Below are positions 17,537-26,573 of a stretch of 64,000 nucleotides of DNA, piece after piece (positions within the stretch are counted from its first letter, which is position 1; every line of letters starts with the position of its first letter). A program made the position numbers and the translations under genes. The stretch comes from Candidatus Binatia bacterium. Its GTDB lineage: Bacteria; Desulfobacterota; Binatia; Bin18. Location: positions 22,173 to 86,172 of the forward strand of contig JAJDTY010000043.1 in the NCBI GenBank assembly GCA_022826945.1, read 5' to 3'. The notes under the pieces are model-generated. The model saw only the letters and a program-made list of their open reading frames with translations, was not told the DNA's origin and did no database searches.

Positions 17537-19303
17537 TTAGACCTGTCCGCCGGAGATTTTCTCCGGGGCATCCACACGGACAGTCACGATATCGGTGTCG
17601 TGGTATTGCTCGTGGCGGACCGAAGACGCGAGGTGTCGTAACAGCCGGAGCGAAACGTCCCGCTCGACCGGGATTTCACCCACCTGCTCGCCAAGCAGTG
17701 CCATCCGGTCCTGGAGGTTGTCCTCGCCGGTCGCGGCAACGAACTCGAGTACCGCTCCAGCCCCCTCCTTGCGCGCCATCAGGAGGAGCCGTCGCTGCTC
17801 CTTCTCCTCGTCGGCCTCGTCTTGCCCGAGCAGCGTCAGCAACGTCTCCTCGCCGACCGCCTCAAGGCGCCCTGCCATCGCCCCGTCCCAGTCGCAACGA
17901 GACGCGAACGCGACCAGAAACTCCCTAATCTTTGGCAGCGCGGAAAGACCAAATCGTGTCTCCATCCGGCCGCGGCGCGGTTTTGTCATCTCCATGAAGA
18001 ACGTCATGAGGATGGCCATAAGACCGCCTGCCGTGACCCCATTCCGCAGCAAGCCTCCGGCGAATGCCTGAGCAAACTCAGGAAATATCGCGCCATTCTG
18101 AAAGCCGACACCGACCCAGAACGACATGCCGACGATCAGCCCCTTGCGATAGTCAATCCCGTCCTGAACGATGACCTTCATGCCGACCACGAAGAGCGTC
18201 GCCTGTAAGACGGCGAGATAGGCCGCGACGACCGGACCCGGTATTGCCAGGACCACGGCAAGCGCCTTGGGAAGGAGGGCCACGGCGACGAAGACGACCC
18301 CAACGGCAACCCCAACGCGGCGGGCCGCCGCCCCGGTGAGTTCGATCACCGCCACGCCGGTCGATAGCAGTGTGTTCGGCACCGTTCCGGCCAAGCCAGA
18401 CAGCAGGTTGCCGATTCCGGCCGCCGCCACCGCGCCCTGTACCGCCCGAAAATTCACCGCCCGGGGCTGTCGCCAGGAAACACGCTGCACGGCGACGGCA
18501 TTACTGATTGTCTGGACGCTTTCGATCAGCGCCACGAGTACAAATGCGGGAAGGAGCGCCCAAAAAAGTGGCCCGAAATCAAGAGCCAAGCCGGGCCATC
18601 CGCCCGCCGGAAGGCCGACCCACGCAGCCTCGACGATGCCGTCCACGTTGAAGAGACCGAACCACCCCGCCACCAAAGAGCCGACGGCTACGCCGATCAC
18701 AGGCGCCCAGAGACGCAGCGCGCCTGTTGTCCGGAGCGCGATGCCGGTAATGATCAACACGGCCACGAGGGCGCTCAAAGGAGCGGCCAGAGTCGAGGTT
18801 CCCACCGGCACCTCCTCCAGTAGACCGAAGACTGTTGGCATCAACGTGGCCGGGATCAACATGATGACCGTTCCCGAAACGGTCGGGGTCAGGATCCGCC
18901 GAAACAGCGAGAGCCGTGCGGAAAGCGCCAGCGGGACCAGCGACGCAACGACCACCAGGGTCGCGAGCAACGCCGGGCCGCCCTCGGCCACCGCCGTGAT
19001 GCTCACCGCTACGACAGCCAGGGAGGTGCCCATCACGGCAACATAGCCCGCACCAATACGGCCAAACCGGAACGCTTGCAGGACCGTGGTCAGACCACAG
19101 ATCGAAACCGCGGCGAACAAAGCCCAGGACAGGTAGGCTTCGGTCCCGCCGCCGGCCCGTACTACAACCATGGGGATCACGACTATTCTGGCAATGATGA
19201 GAATGGCGAACTGTAAACCGAGACCGAACGCGACCGCGGGCGGCGGTTTCTCGTCGGGCTGGTAGCGTACACTCGCAAGCTGGCCGGAACCCTCAACACC
19301 CAT
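17537..19303 (-). CDS. NCS2-type nucleobase permease with C-terminal GHKL-like tail (copy 1)
   Basis: A 588-residue membrane protein. Residues about 25-440 carry about 12-14 hydrophobic segments of the xanthine/uracil permease family, including AGTVPNT and the ALIES helix. In TM8 the usual GD after IES is replaced (IESVQTISNA). The last 130 residues are soluble: LPKIREFLVAFA, LEAVGEETLLTLL, LEFVAATGEDN and LRLLRHLASSVRHEQYHDTDIVTVRV. This order resembles an RsbW/GHKL ATPase fold with its nucleotide motifs lost. The start at 19303 has GAGGAG upstream. It is the most divergent of three paralogues. Substrate and tail role are unknown. Confidence 0.85.
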   Translation of the reverse strand: MGVEGSGQLASVRYQPDEKPPPAVAFGLGLQFAILIIARIVVIPMVVVRAGGGTEAYLSWALFAAVSICGLTTVLQAFRFGRIGAGYVAVMGTSLAVVAVSITAVAEGGPALLATLVVVASLVPLALSARLSLFRRILTPTVSGTVIMLIPATLMPTVFGLLEEVPVGTSTLAAPLSALVAVLIITGIALRTTGALRLWAPVIGVAVGSLVAGWFGLFNVDGIVEAAWVGLPAGGWPGLALDFGPLFWALLPAFVLVALIESVQTISNAVAVQRVSWRQPRAVNFRAVQGAVAAAGIGNLLSGLAGTVPNTLLSTGVAVIELTGAAARRVGVAVGVVFVAVALLPKALAVVLAIPGPVVAAYLAVLQATLFVVGMKVIVQDGIDYRKGLIVGMSFWVGVGFQNGAIFPEFAQAFAGGLLRNGVTAGGLMAILMTFFMEMTKPRRGRMETRFGLSALPKIREFLVAFASRCDWDGAMAGRLEAVGEETLLTLLGQDEADEEKEQRRLLLMARKEGAGAVLEFVAATGEDNLQDRMALLGEQVGEIPVERDVSLRLLRHLASSVRHEQYHDTDIVTVRVDAPEKISGGQV

Positions 19304-19423
19304 CACGCACTCCTCATGTCCCACATGAATATCGGATAATACCCACACCTCTTGTGTAATATGTTTTAGTCATTCTATCTTCTCCATTCATCTCATATAA
19401 TAGACGCCTCTGGGGGGCATCGT

Positions 19424-20365
19424 ATGGGGATTGTATCTTTTCTGACCGTTGCTACGGCGGCACTGCTGCACACGCCGTGCACCTTCCAATCTTTACAGCC
19501 CTCACAGGCCCGCTACCGCGTGGCCGTCGTGGATCATTTTTATCCGGGCGATGAGGTGTTTAAGACGCAGAAAGAGCGGACAACCCAACGCTGGCTGTAC
19601 GGAATCGTTGACCTGGACCGCGATTGGATTCGCGAACCCTATTATCATGGCGACATGGTCAGCCTGATTGCGGCCCATCCCCAGGTGTCGCTTATTCCGT
19701 ATCCCGTCAGAAACTATACTCCGCCCAAACGCGAACTGCTGGCGACGTTACAGCGTATCAAGCGGCAGGTCTTTCTGGGTGAGCGCATTGATGCAGTCCT
19801 GATGTCCTGGGAATCGTCCACCTTGGTCAGTGCTTTTGAAAAACCTCTCCGGCTCGAACGAGCAGAGGCGTACAAAGCTCAGATCAGAAAGTGGGGAGAG
19901 TCGGAGGAAACCTGGCTGCTGACCTATGAGATTATCCGGACGCTGGAGGCCCTGGTTGATTCAGGAGTAAGCGTGTACACGATCGCCGGCAACGGTGGGC
20001 CGGGCATGGTGAATACCTACTCCTTTGCGAATGGGGTCATCACCGTTGGGGCGGTGGAATCCGAGTTACAGCGCTTTGTCGCGGATAATGTCTTTGTCGA
20101 TATCCACGACCATGCCGCCTATCTGATCCGTCTGATTTTCCATGCGCCAGGCAAACCCATCGGTTATGACGTCAACAACGATCAATGCCCGGATATTCCG
20201 ATTACATGCATGTCCGGTTATTCCCCGACCCGGAGCGAATACCCGAGTCAATCGTTCTGGTCTATCCGCGGCTCGTCTTTTGCCGCGCCTACGGCCCTGC
20301 GACGTCAGTTCACCACAGAGCCTCTTCCCTGCCCCTTCGTCGAAGGAGTACAGAGCATACAGTAG
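19424..20365 (+). CDS. divergent secreted subtilisin-like (S8) protease
   Basis: A 313-residue protein with a hydrophobic, signal-like N-terminus (about residues 1-29). The S8 triad can be placed: Asp37 in VAVVDHF (normally VAVIDTG), His75 in YHGDMVSLIA (normally HGTHVAGI) and Ser285 in GSSFAAP (normally GTSMAAP). The oxyanion Asn190 lies in TIAGNGG. Insertions between His and Asn are charged and helical. There is no obvious propeptide, and the Ser region is close to the C-terminus, so it is short for a subtilase. It lies divergent from the first NCS2-like gene and converges on murJ. Substrate unknown. Confidence 0.78.
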   Translation: MGIVSFLTVATAALLHTPCTFQSLQPSQARYRVAVVDHFYPGDEVFKTQKERTTQRWLYGIVDLDRDWIREPYYHGDMVSLIAAHPQVSLIPYPVRNYTPPKRELLATLQRIKRQVFLGERIDAVLMSWESSTLVSAFEKPLRLERAEAYKAQIRKWGESEETWLLTYEIIRTLEALVDSGVSVYTIAGNGGPGMVNTYSFANGVITVGAVESELQRFVADNVFVDIHDHAAYLIRLIFHAPGKPIGYDVNNDQCPDIPITCMSGYSPTRSEYPSQSFWSIRGSSFAAPTALRRQFTTEPLPCPFVEGVQSIQ

Positions 20366-20385
20366 CTTTTTCCCTGGCTCAGATT

Positions 20386-21987
20386 TTATCTCAGTCCCCT
20401 CACCACCCGCTTGAGCACACGCACTCCCGTACGAATCTCTTCGACTTTGAAGAGCAGACCAAGCACGAGATACACACCTCCACCGGCAATCAGGATGCCA
20501 GCCAAACGGAGGAGACGCTCACCGGTCATGAGCGAGCCGGGGGCAGCGGCCAGAGGTTGGCTGAAAAAAAACAGGCAGCCGCCCAAAACCATCGCTAACA
20601 AGACATGGGCTCCAAGACTCCGCAGGAGGGTTCCTTCATCAAGCGAGCCGTGCCGCCGTCGAAAGATGACGTACAGGACACAGGTGTTCAGATAGGACAC
20701 CAGCGAGGTCACCAGGGCAATACCCCAGTGACCCCACACCTGCATCAGCAGCCAACAGCCGGCCGCGTGCAGCCCAATCGAACCAACACCAATCCAAGCG
20801 GGCGTCCGAGTGTCCTTTGTGGCGTTGAAGAGGCGCACCATGACCTGACTGGTTCCATAGGCCAGGATACCAGCCCCGTAGGCTATCAGTGCCTGGCTGG
20901 TCATGGCCACGTCTTCCGGAGTAAATTGACCACGTTCGTACAGCAGGCGGGTGATGGGCAGCGCCAGGGCAATCAGGAGCGCCGTTGCCGGCAGGGCAAC
21001 CGCAAAGAGCAACGAGAGTCCGGCCTCGGCCTGTTTTTTGAAGGTCGCAAGCTGTCCCTGGTTGTGGGCGCTTGAAAGTTCGGTCAGCAGGACGGTATAG
21101 ACCGGCACCGCGATCACACTGACCGGTAACAGAAACACCCGAAAGGCATAGGCCAGCGCGGAGATACTGCCCTCGGCCAGGGTTGATGCCAAAGCCCGCG
21201 CCACAAAGGCATTAATGGGCACCACCGCGGTGGCAATAAAGGCACCGAGCGCCAGGCCACCCATTTCTCGCAGGGCCGGGTGGGAGAACGCCAGGGTAGG
21301 TCGATAGCGGAGGCCGTAGCGTCGGAGCGTGGGTAGTTGGATCAGCACCTGGAGGCTGCTACCGGCGACAACGCCGATTGCCAGGCTGGTAATGCCATAG
21401 CTGGGCGCGAGGGCCAGGGCGCACAGAATCATGACCAGATTGAAAAACACCCCTGCGTATTCCGGCATGGCGTAGTGGTCGAGGCTGTTGAGCGTACCTT
21501 TCATCACGGCCAGCAGGCAGTGTAGAATCAGCATGGGCAGCATGAATCGAAACAGGAAAACCGCCAAGGCATGATCGTCCCCGGCCAAACCGGGCGCCGC
21601 CACAGTCATGAGGCCGGAGGCGAAGACATAACACCCGCCGGCCAGCAGCACGGCCAACAGGAGAGCCCCATTCAGAGCGAGGCTGAAAATCGTACTCAGC
21701 TCATCTTTCTTGTCGCGATAACGGGTAATGACCGGCACGAAAAAATTGCTCAGTACCCCACTGAAGAAAAGGGTCTGCATCATTTCCGGGACGTTATACG
21801 CCACCAGAAAGGCGTCCGTCAGGCGAGACGCCCCAAACAGGGCGGCCTGAACGGCTTCCCGGATAAAACCCAGCGGCCGGCTCAGCAGCGTTGCAATAAT
21901 AATGGGGCTACCCTTCCGAGCGATCCGGGATCGCAAAGAGTCAGGCGTCCGTTGGGCAGGGTCTACAGGCGTGTCGGTTGAGGGCAC
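20386..21987 (-). CDS. murJ: lipid II flippase MurJ
   Basis: A 533-residue polytopic membrane protein of the MVF family that moves lipid II across the inner membrane for peptidoglycan synthesis. It has about 14 hydrophobic segments. Characteristic pieces are GFIREAVQAALFGAS near the start, DAFLVAYNVPEMMQTLFFSGVLSNFFVPV, and ERGQFTPEDVAMTSQALIAYGAGILAYG. The C-terminal basic end (RTGVRVLKRVVRGLR) is cytoplasmic. It stands between NCS2-like copies 1 and 2 in the same direction, with 78 bp to copy 2. No other cell-wall gene is nearby. Confidence 0.95.
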   Translation of the reverse strand: MPSTDTPVDPAQRTPDSLRSRIARKGSPIIIATLLSRPLGFIREAVQAALFGASRLTDAFLVAYNVPEMMQTLFFSGVLSNFFVPVITRYRDKKDELSTIFSLALNGALLLAVLLAGGCYVFASGLMTVAAPGLAGDDHALAVFLFRFMLPMLILHCLLAVMKGTLNSLDHYAMPEYAGVFFNLVMILCALALAPSYGITSLAIGVVAGSSLQVLIQLPTLRRYGLRYRPTLAFSHPALREMGGLALGAFIATAVVPINAFVARALASTLAEGSISALAYAFRVFLLPVSVIAVPVYTVLLTELSSAHNQGQLATFKKQAEAGLSLLFAVALPATALLIALALPITRLLYERGQFTPEDVAMTSQALIAYGAGILAYGTSQVMVRLFNATKDTRTPAWIGVGSIGLHAAGCWLLMQVWGHWGIALVTSLVSYLNTCVLYVIFRRRHGSLDEGTLLRSLGAHVLLAMVLGGCLFFFSQPLAAAPGSLMTGERLLRLAGILIAGGGVYLVLGLLFKVEEIRTGVRVLKRVVRGLR

Positions 21988-22065
21988 CTCACGACTATAG
22001 CAGGGACGTGGCGCAGCGTCAGGAAGACGCAGTAAGACGAGCCCCGCGTCAAGCGGGTCCGTTTA

Positions 22066-23817
22066 TCAAGAGACAGTCGACTCCACACGGACCGTGACCA
22101 CGTCGGTATCATAAAATTGCTGATGGCGCACAGACGAGGCGTAATGCCGCAGCAGCCGTAGAGAGAGCTCTTGCTCGACCGGCGGACCCGCGGCCCGTTC
22201 GCTGAGCAGTGCCATCTGATCCTCGATATTCGCCTCGTCGGCCGCGGCGATGAACTCCAGGTCGGCCGCCTCGCCATCACCGTGCGCGGTCAGCAGTAAG
22301 CGACGTCCATCGTGCGTCGGCCCTCGCTCTTCCTGCTGGATGAGGGTGAGGAGTGTCTCCTCACCGACCGCGCGGAGTCGAGCGGTCATCTCTTCGTTCC
22401 AGCCCCGGTGGGCGGCGAACCCGGACAGGAAGGCGTCAATCTTCGGATAGGCATCGGCGCTCAGGGCGGCCTTGAGGCGTTGGCGGCGCGGCCCTATCAG
22501 ATCCACAAACAGGGTCAAGAAAATCACGGTGAAGCCGCCGACGGTCATTCCGTTCCCAAGCAATTTGCTCCACGGCCCCTGAAAATATTCCGGGAAGATC
22601 CAGTCAAGCTGAAACGCGCTCCCGATCCAGAACGCGAGGCCCACGATAACGCCCTTCCGATAGTCAAGGCCGTCCTGAAAGAGGATATGCATGCCCATGA
22701 CGAAGAGGATGGCCATTAGCACGATGAAGTAGGCCGCTACCACCTGACTCGGTATGGCGACCACAACAGCCACACATTTCGGCAGGAAGGCCAGCACGAC
22801 GAAGATGACGCCCACACACGCGCCAACAGAGCGAGCCGCCACTCTGGTAATTTCGGCGACCGAGATACTCGACGCATACGTCGTGTTGGGCACCGTGCCG
22901 GCGAAACCGGAGAGCAGATTGCCCAAACCATCGGCAGTGAGCGCACCCTGAATCGCACGGAAGTCGATGGCACGCGGCCTGCGCCACGAGGCCCGTTGGA
23001 TCGCAATGCCGTCGCCAATCGTATCGAGTGCGCCAATGAGCGTCACCATCACGAACGCCGGCAAAAGAGCCCAAAAGGCCGGACCGAAGCTGAGATCGAG
23101 TCCGGGCCATGCGGCGGCGGGTAAGCCGATCCAGTCCGCCTCAAGGATACGCGCGGTGTCGTAGATGCCGAAGCCCAGACCACCGATCGCACTGCCCGCG
23201 CCTATCCCAATAACCGGAGCCCAGAGCCGCCACGTGCTGGAGCTGGCGAGCGACATCGCAATCGTGACCACCAGGGTTACACCCGCGGTCACCGGCGCAG
23301 CCGCAGGCGACACACCCTCCGGCACGTCGGCCAGCTTGCCCAGAACGATCGGTCCGATAGTCATCGGAATCAGCATCAGTACGGTGCCGGCCACCGTTGG
23401 CGTGAAGATTCGCCGGAATAGCGACAGCTTGGTCGCAAGTACAAACTGAAAGAGAGAGGCAATGACGATCAGACTCGCCATCAGTCCCGGCCCACCCTGC
23501 TCCAGGGCTGACACGCAGACGGCGATGAAGGCGCCCGAACTGCCCATGAGGAGCAGATAGCCCGCGCCAACGTGTCCGATACGGACGGCCTGCATCACCG
23601 AGGTGACCCCGCTGATCACGAGCGCGGTGAACACCGCCCATGACAGATAGGCTTCACTGCCGCCCGCAATGCTGATCATCATGACCGGTGTCAGCACGAT
23701 ACCGGCAACGACGAGGACGGCATACTGGAGCCCAAGCCCGATGGTGAGCGCGAGCGGGGGACGCTCATCGGGCTCGTAGCGAATATCCTGAGGGGTGTGA
23801 ATGGACTGCTCCTCCAT
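22066..23817 (-). CDS. NCS2-type nucleobase permease with C-terminal GHKL-like tail (copy 2)
   Basis: A 583-residue paralogue of the genes at 17537 and 23877. The N-terminus (RYEPDERPPLALTIGLGLQYAVLVVAGIVLTPV) is shared almost word for word with copy 3. The NCS2 TM8 region is ALDTIGDGIAIQRAS, and the TM10-type motif is AGTVPNTTYASS. The tail (about residues 450-583) repeats the pattern LRAVGEETLLTLIQQE, DLEFIAAADEANIEDQMALLSE and LRLLRHYASSVRHQQFYDTDVVTVRVE. Intergenic distance to copy 3 is 59 bp, so tandem duplication and co-expression are likely. GGAAGGGAAGTG precedes the start. Confidence 0.87.
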   Translation of the reverse strand: MEEQSIHTPQDIRYEPDERPPLALTIGLGLQYAVLVVAGIVLTPVMMISIAGGSEAYLSWAVFTALVISGVTSVMQAVRIGHVGAGYLLLMGSSGAFIAVCVSALEQGGPGLMASLIVIASLFQFVLATKLSLFRRIFTPTVAGTVLMLIPMTIGPIVLGKLADVPEGVSPAAAPVTAGVTLVVTIAMSLASSSTWRLWAPVIGIGAGSAIGGLGFGIYDTARILEADWIGLPAAAWPGLDLSFGPAFWALLPAFVMVTLIGALDTIGDGIAIQRASWRRPRAIDFRAIQGALTADGLGNLLSGFAGTVPNTTYASSISVAEITRVAARSVGACVGVIFVVLAFLPKCVAVVVAIPSQVVAAYFIVLMAILFVMGMHILFQDGLDYRKGVIVGLAFWIGSAFQLDWIFPEYFQGPWSKLLGNGMTVGGFTVIFLTLFVDLIGPRRQRLKAALSADAYPKIDAFLSGFAAHRGWNEEMTARLRAVGEETLLTLIQQEERGPTHDGRRLLLTAHGDGEAADLEFIAAADEANIEDQMALLSERAAGPPVEQELSLRLLRHYASSVRHQQFYDTDVVTVRVESTVS

Positions 23818-23876
23818 CGTTCACTTCCTTCCCTTTGTGGTGGTGTAAGGAGCCGTACGTCGCGCAGCCCTACGCA

Positions 23877-25625
23877 TCAAGAGCCCGCTGACTCCACACG
23901 GACCGTGACCACGTCGGTATCGTGGAATTGCTGATGGCGTACGGACGTAGCGTGGTGTTGGAGCAGGCGCAAGGACAGCTCATCTTCATTGGGTATCTCG
24001 GCGGCCTGTTCACTGAGGACTGCCATTTGATCCTCTAAGTTGGCCTTGTTGGCAGACACAATAAACTCCAAATCGATTGCTCTGCCATTCTTTCGGGCAA
24101 TGAGGAGCATTTGGCGCTCTTCCCGTGCTTTTCCATCGCCTTGCTGTTGAATAAACGTCAGTAATGCTTCCTCTCCGACCGCTCGGAGTTGCTCGGCCCA
24201 TTTCGGGCCGCAGCGTTTGCGGGCAGCAAATTCAGACAGAAAGGTGTCCATTTTCGGGAGGGCTTCTATATGGACGGCAGTCTTGAAACGTTGCGGACGT
24301 GAGCCCGTCAGGCGAAGGAATAAGGTCAGGACGATGACCATACCGCAGCCGGTTGTTACCCCGTTCTCTAACAATTCTCCCAGCGTTCCATGGAGATAAT
24401 CAGGAAATATCCAGCCGAACTGCATGGCAATTCCGGTCCAGAACGAGAATCCGACAATCACCCCCTTTTGATAGTCGAGTCCGTCCTGGACAAGAACGCG
24501 AATGCCCATCACAAAGAGAACGGACACGATCACAATGAGGTACGCTGCCATCACTGGACTCGGGATGGCCAATACCACCGCGATCAGTTTTGGCAGGAAG
24601 GCAATGACCAGGAACAGTCCTCCCACGCACACGCCAACCGCCCGCGATGCCACTCTGGTGATTTCGGCAATCGCGATACTGGCCGCATAGGTCGTGTTCG
24701 GCACCGTACCAGCAAGCCCAGAGAGCAGATTGCCCAGCCCGTCGGCATTGAGCGAGCCTTGAATCGAGCGAAAGTCCACGGCCCGTGGTCTGCGCCACGA
24801 GGCTCGTTGTATTGCGATGGTATCCCCAACCGTATCGAGCGCCCCCACAAATGTTATCATCACGAACGCCGGTAGCAGGGCCCAGAAGTGCGGACCAAAG
24901 CTCAGATCGAATCCGGGCCAGACCATAGAGGGCGTCCCAATCCAGTCGGCTTCAGGAATGCGGGCGGTCTCGTATAGGCCGAAAAAGGCCCCCGTGATAC
25001 TGCCGGCCCCTAAGCCGATGATGGGCGCCCACAATCGCCACATTCCAGAGCCGCGGATCGCCACAACAATCATCGCGAGGACGGTTACGGCCGCCGTTGC
25101 CGGTGCAGCCGCAGGAGAAGCCCACTCTGGTACGTCCACCAACTTCTTCATAATAAGCGGCCCAATCATGACGGGAATCAGGAGCATCGCGGTACCGGCC
25201 ACTGTTGGCGTGAATATCTGTCGAAGGAGCGACAACTTCCCGGCCATGATGAACTGGAAGAATGAGGAAATGATGATCAAACTCGCCAACAGCTCCGGCC
25301 CCCCCTGCTCCAGTGCAGAGACGCAGACGGGAAGGAAGGCGTTCGTGCTCCCCATAAGCAGAATATAGCCCGAGCCAAAGCGCCCAAACCGGATCACTTG
25401 AATGAGCGTGGTGGCCCCGCTGATAATCAGCGCCGAAAAGACCGCCCAAGACAAATACGCCTCGCTGCCTTTGGCCAATTGGATCATTATGGCGGGCGTC
25501 ACCATGACGCTTGCCATAGCAATCACGGTATACTGAAGCCCCAGCCCGAGGGTGAGCGCGAGCGGGGGACGCTCATCAGGTTCGTAGCGAATGTCCTGGT
25601 GGGTGTCTGTGTGCTGGTCCGCCAT
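23877..25625 (-). CDS. NCS2-type nucleobase permease with C-terminal GHKL-like tail (copy 3)
   Basis: A 582-residue permease closest to copy 2. It has DERPPLALTLGLGLQYTVIAMASVMVTPAIMI at the start, ALDTVGDTIAIQRASWRRP in the TM8 region and AGTVPNTTYAASIAIAEIT. The soluble tail again has LRAVGEEALLTFIQQQ, DLEFIVSANKANLEDQMAVLSE and LRLLQHHATSVRHQQFHDTDVVTVRVE. The tail is more conserved among the copies than some of the loops, so it is under selection. It follows the FAH-family gene by 72 bp on the same strand. The transported compound is unknown; purines or pyrimidines are the family norm. Confidence 0.87.
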   Translation of the reverse strand: MADQHTDTHQDIRYEPDERPPLALTLGLGLQYTVIAMASVMVTPAIMIQLAKGSEAYLSWAVFSALIISGATTLIQVIRFGRFGSGYILLMGSTNAFLPVCVSALEQGGPELLASLIIISSFFQFIMAGKLSLLRQIFTPTVAGTAMLLIPVMIGPLIMKKLVDVPEWASPAAAPATAAVTVLAMIVVAIRGSGMWRLWAPIIGLGAGSITGAFFGLYETARIPEADWIGTPSMVWPGFDLSFGPHFWALLPAFVMITFVGALDTVGDTIAIQRASWRRPRAVDFRSIQGSLNADGLGNLLSGLAGTVPNTTYAASIAIAEITRVASRAVGVCVGGLFLVIAFLPKLIAVVLAIPSPVMAAYLIVIVSVLFVMGIRVLVQDGLDYQKGVIVGFSFWTGIAMQFGWIFPDYLHGTLGELLENGVTTGCGMVIVLTLFLRLTGSRPQRFKTAVHIEALPKMDTFLSEFAARKRCGPKWAEQLRAVGEEALLTFIQQQGDGKAREERQMLLIARKNGRAIDLEFIVSANKANLEDQMAVLSEQAAEIPNEDELSLRLLQHHATSVRHQQFHDTDVVTVRVESAGS

Positions 25626-25697
25626 CGTTCACCTGTGGCTCTATGTCAGGACGGGGTGGTAGGCGTGAGCGTGTCAGACGAGAGGCGTGCGATGAGC

Positions 25698-26549
25698 TCA
25701 GCCGGCCACGACCGGATTTTCCAAAACCCCAATCCCCTCCACTTCAATCCGAACCGTATCGCCAGCCTTGAGAAAGCGCGGCGGCTCGCGATAGGCCCCA
25801 ACACCTGAGGGGGTTCCGGTGGTAATCACATCACCCGGTTCCAGGGGAAAGATATGCGACAGGTACTCGATCACATAGGGAATGCGAAAAATCAGATGTT
25901 TCGTATTGGAGTGCTGCATTTCCTGTCCGCTTACCACGGTTCGAATGTCCAACGCGTGGGGGTCGGGAACTTCGTCTCGGGTGACAATGACCGGCCCCAG
26001 CGGGGCAAACGTCTCAAACGACTTGCCGGGTGTATGGCCGCTCCGGCGCTGATAGTCGCGCGCGCTCACATCATTACAAATCGTGTAACCGGCAACATAA
26101 TCAAGAGCGTCCTGGGCTGAAACCGCTCTGGCCAAGGTGCCGATGACAACCGCCAGCTCGCCCTCAAAATCAACCATCTGACTCACGGGCGGGAGATGGA
26201 TCGCCTCTCCCATACCGATTGTTGCCGGCACGGTCTTGGCAAAAATCAGCGGATAGTCCGGTTTCTTCCTGCCGCCTTCCGCGGCGTGGTCGGCATAGTT
26301 CAGTCCGATCCCGAGGAGTTTCCCCGGCTTCGCAATGGGGGCTTTGATCTGGATATCGGCCAGTGGAATCGGGCTGTCGGCACCGAGGGCTTCCTGCGCC
26401 TGAGCCAGCATGCCTACTCCGCCTTGGAGCAGATGCAACATGTCGCCAGGGACCGCTCCGTGGGAGGCGCTCGGGAGATCGACAACACCGGCGTCGGTCA
26501 ACGCGCCCGTGCTGCGTTGATTGTTGCGTTCATAGGTGACGAGCTGCAT
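25698..26549 (-). CDS. fumarylacetoacetate hydrolase-family enzyme
   Basis: A 283-residue metal-dependent hydrolase, decarboxylase or isomerase of the FAH superfamily. LLGIGLNYADHAAE and PLIFAKTVPATIG form the start of the catalytic domain. The metal site is visible as Glu129 and Glu131 in DFEGELAVVIG and Asp160 in NDVSARD. GDVITTGTPSGVG closes the fold. It is 24 bp downstream of an acyl-CoA synthetase gene on the same strand and followed by two permeases. That suggests uptake and activation of a small acid, but no specific substrate is readable. Confidence 0.93.
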   Translation of the reverse strand: MQLVTYERNNQRSTGALTDAGVVDLPSASHGAVPGDMLHLLQGGVGMLAQAQEALGADSPIPLADIQIKAPIAKPGKLLGIGLNYADHAAEGGRKKPDYPLIFAKTVPATIGMGEAIHLPPVSQMVDFEGELAVVIGTLARAVSAQDALDYVAGYTICNDVSARDYQRRSGHTPGKSFETFAPLGPVIVTRDEVPDPHALDIRTVVSGQEMQHSNTKHLIFRIPYVIEYLSHIFPLEPGDVITTGTPSGVGAYREPPRFLKAGDTVRIEVEGIGVLENPVVAG

Positions 26550-26573
26550 GATCGCTTCTCCTTCAGGCTGCCT

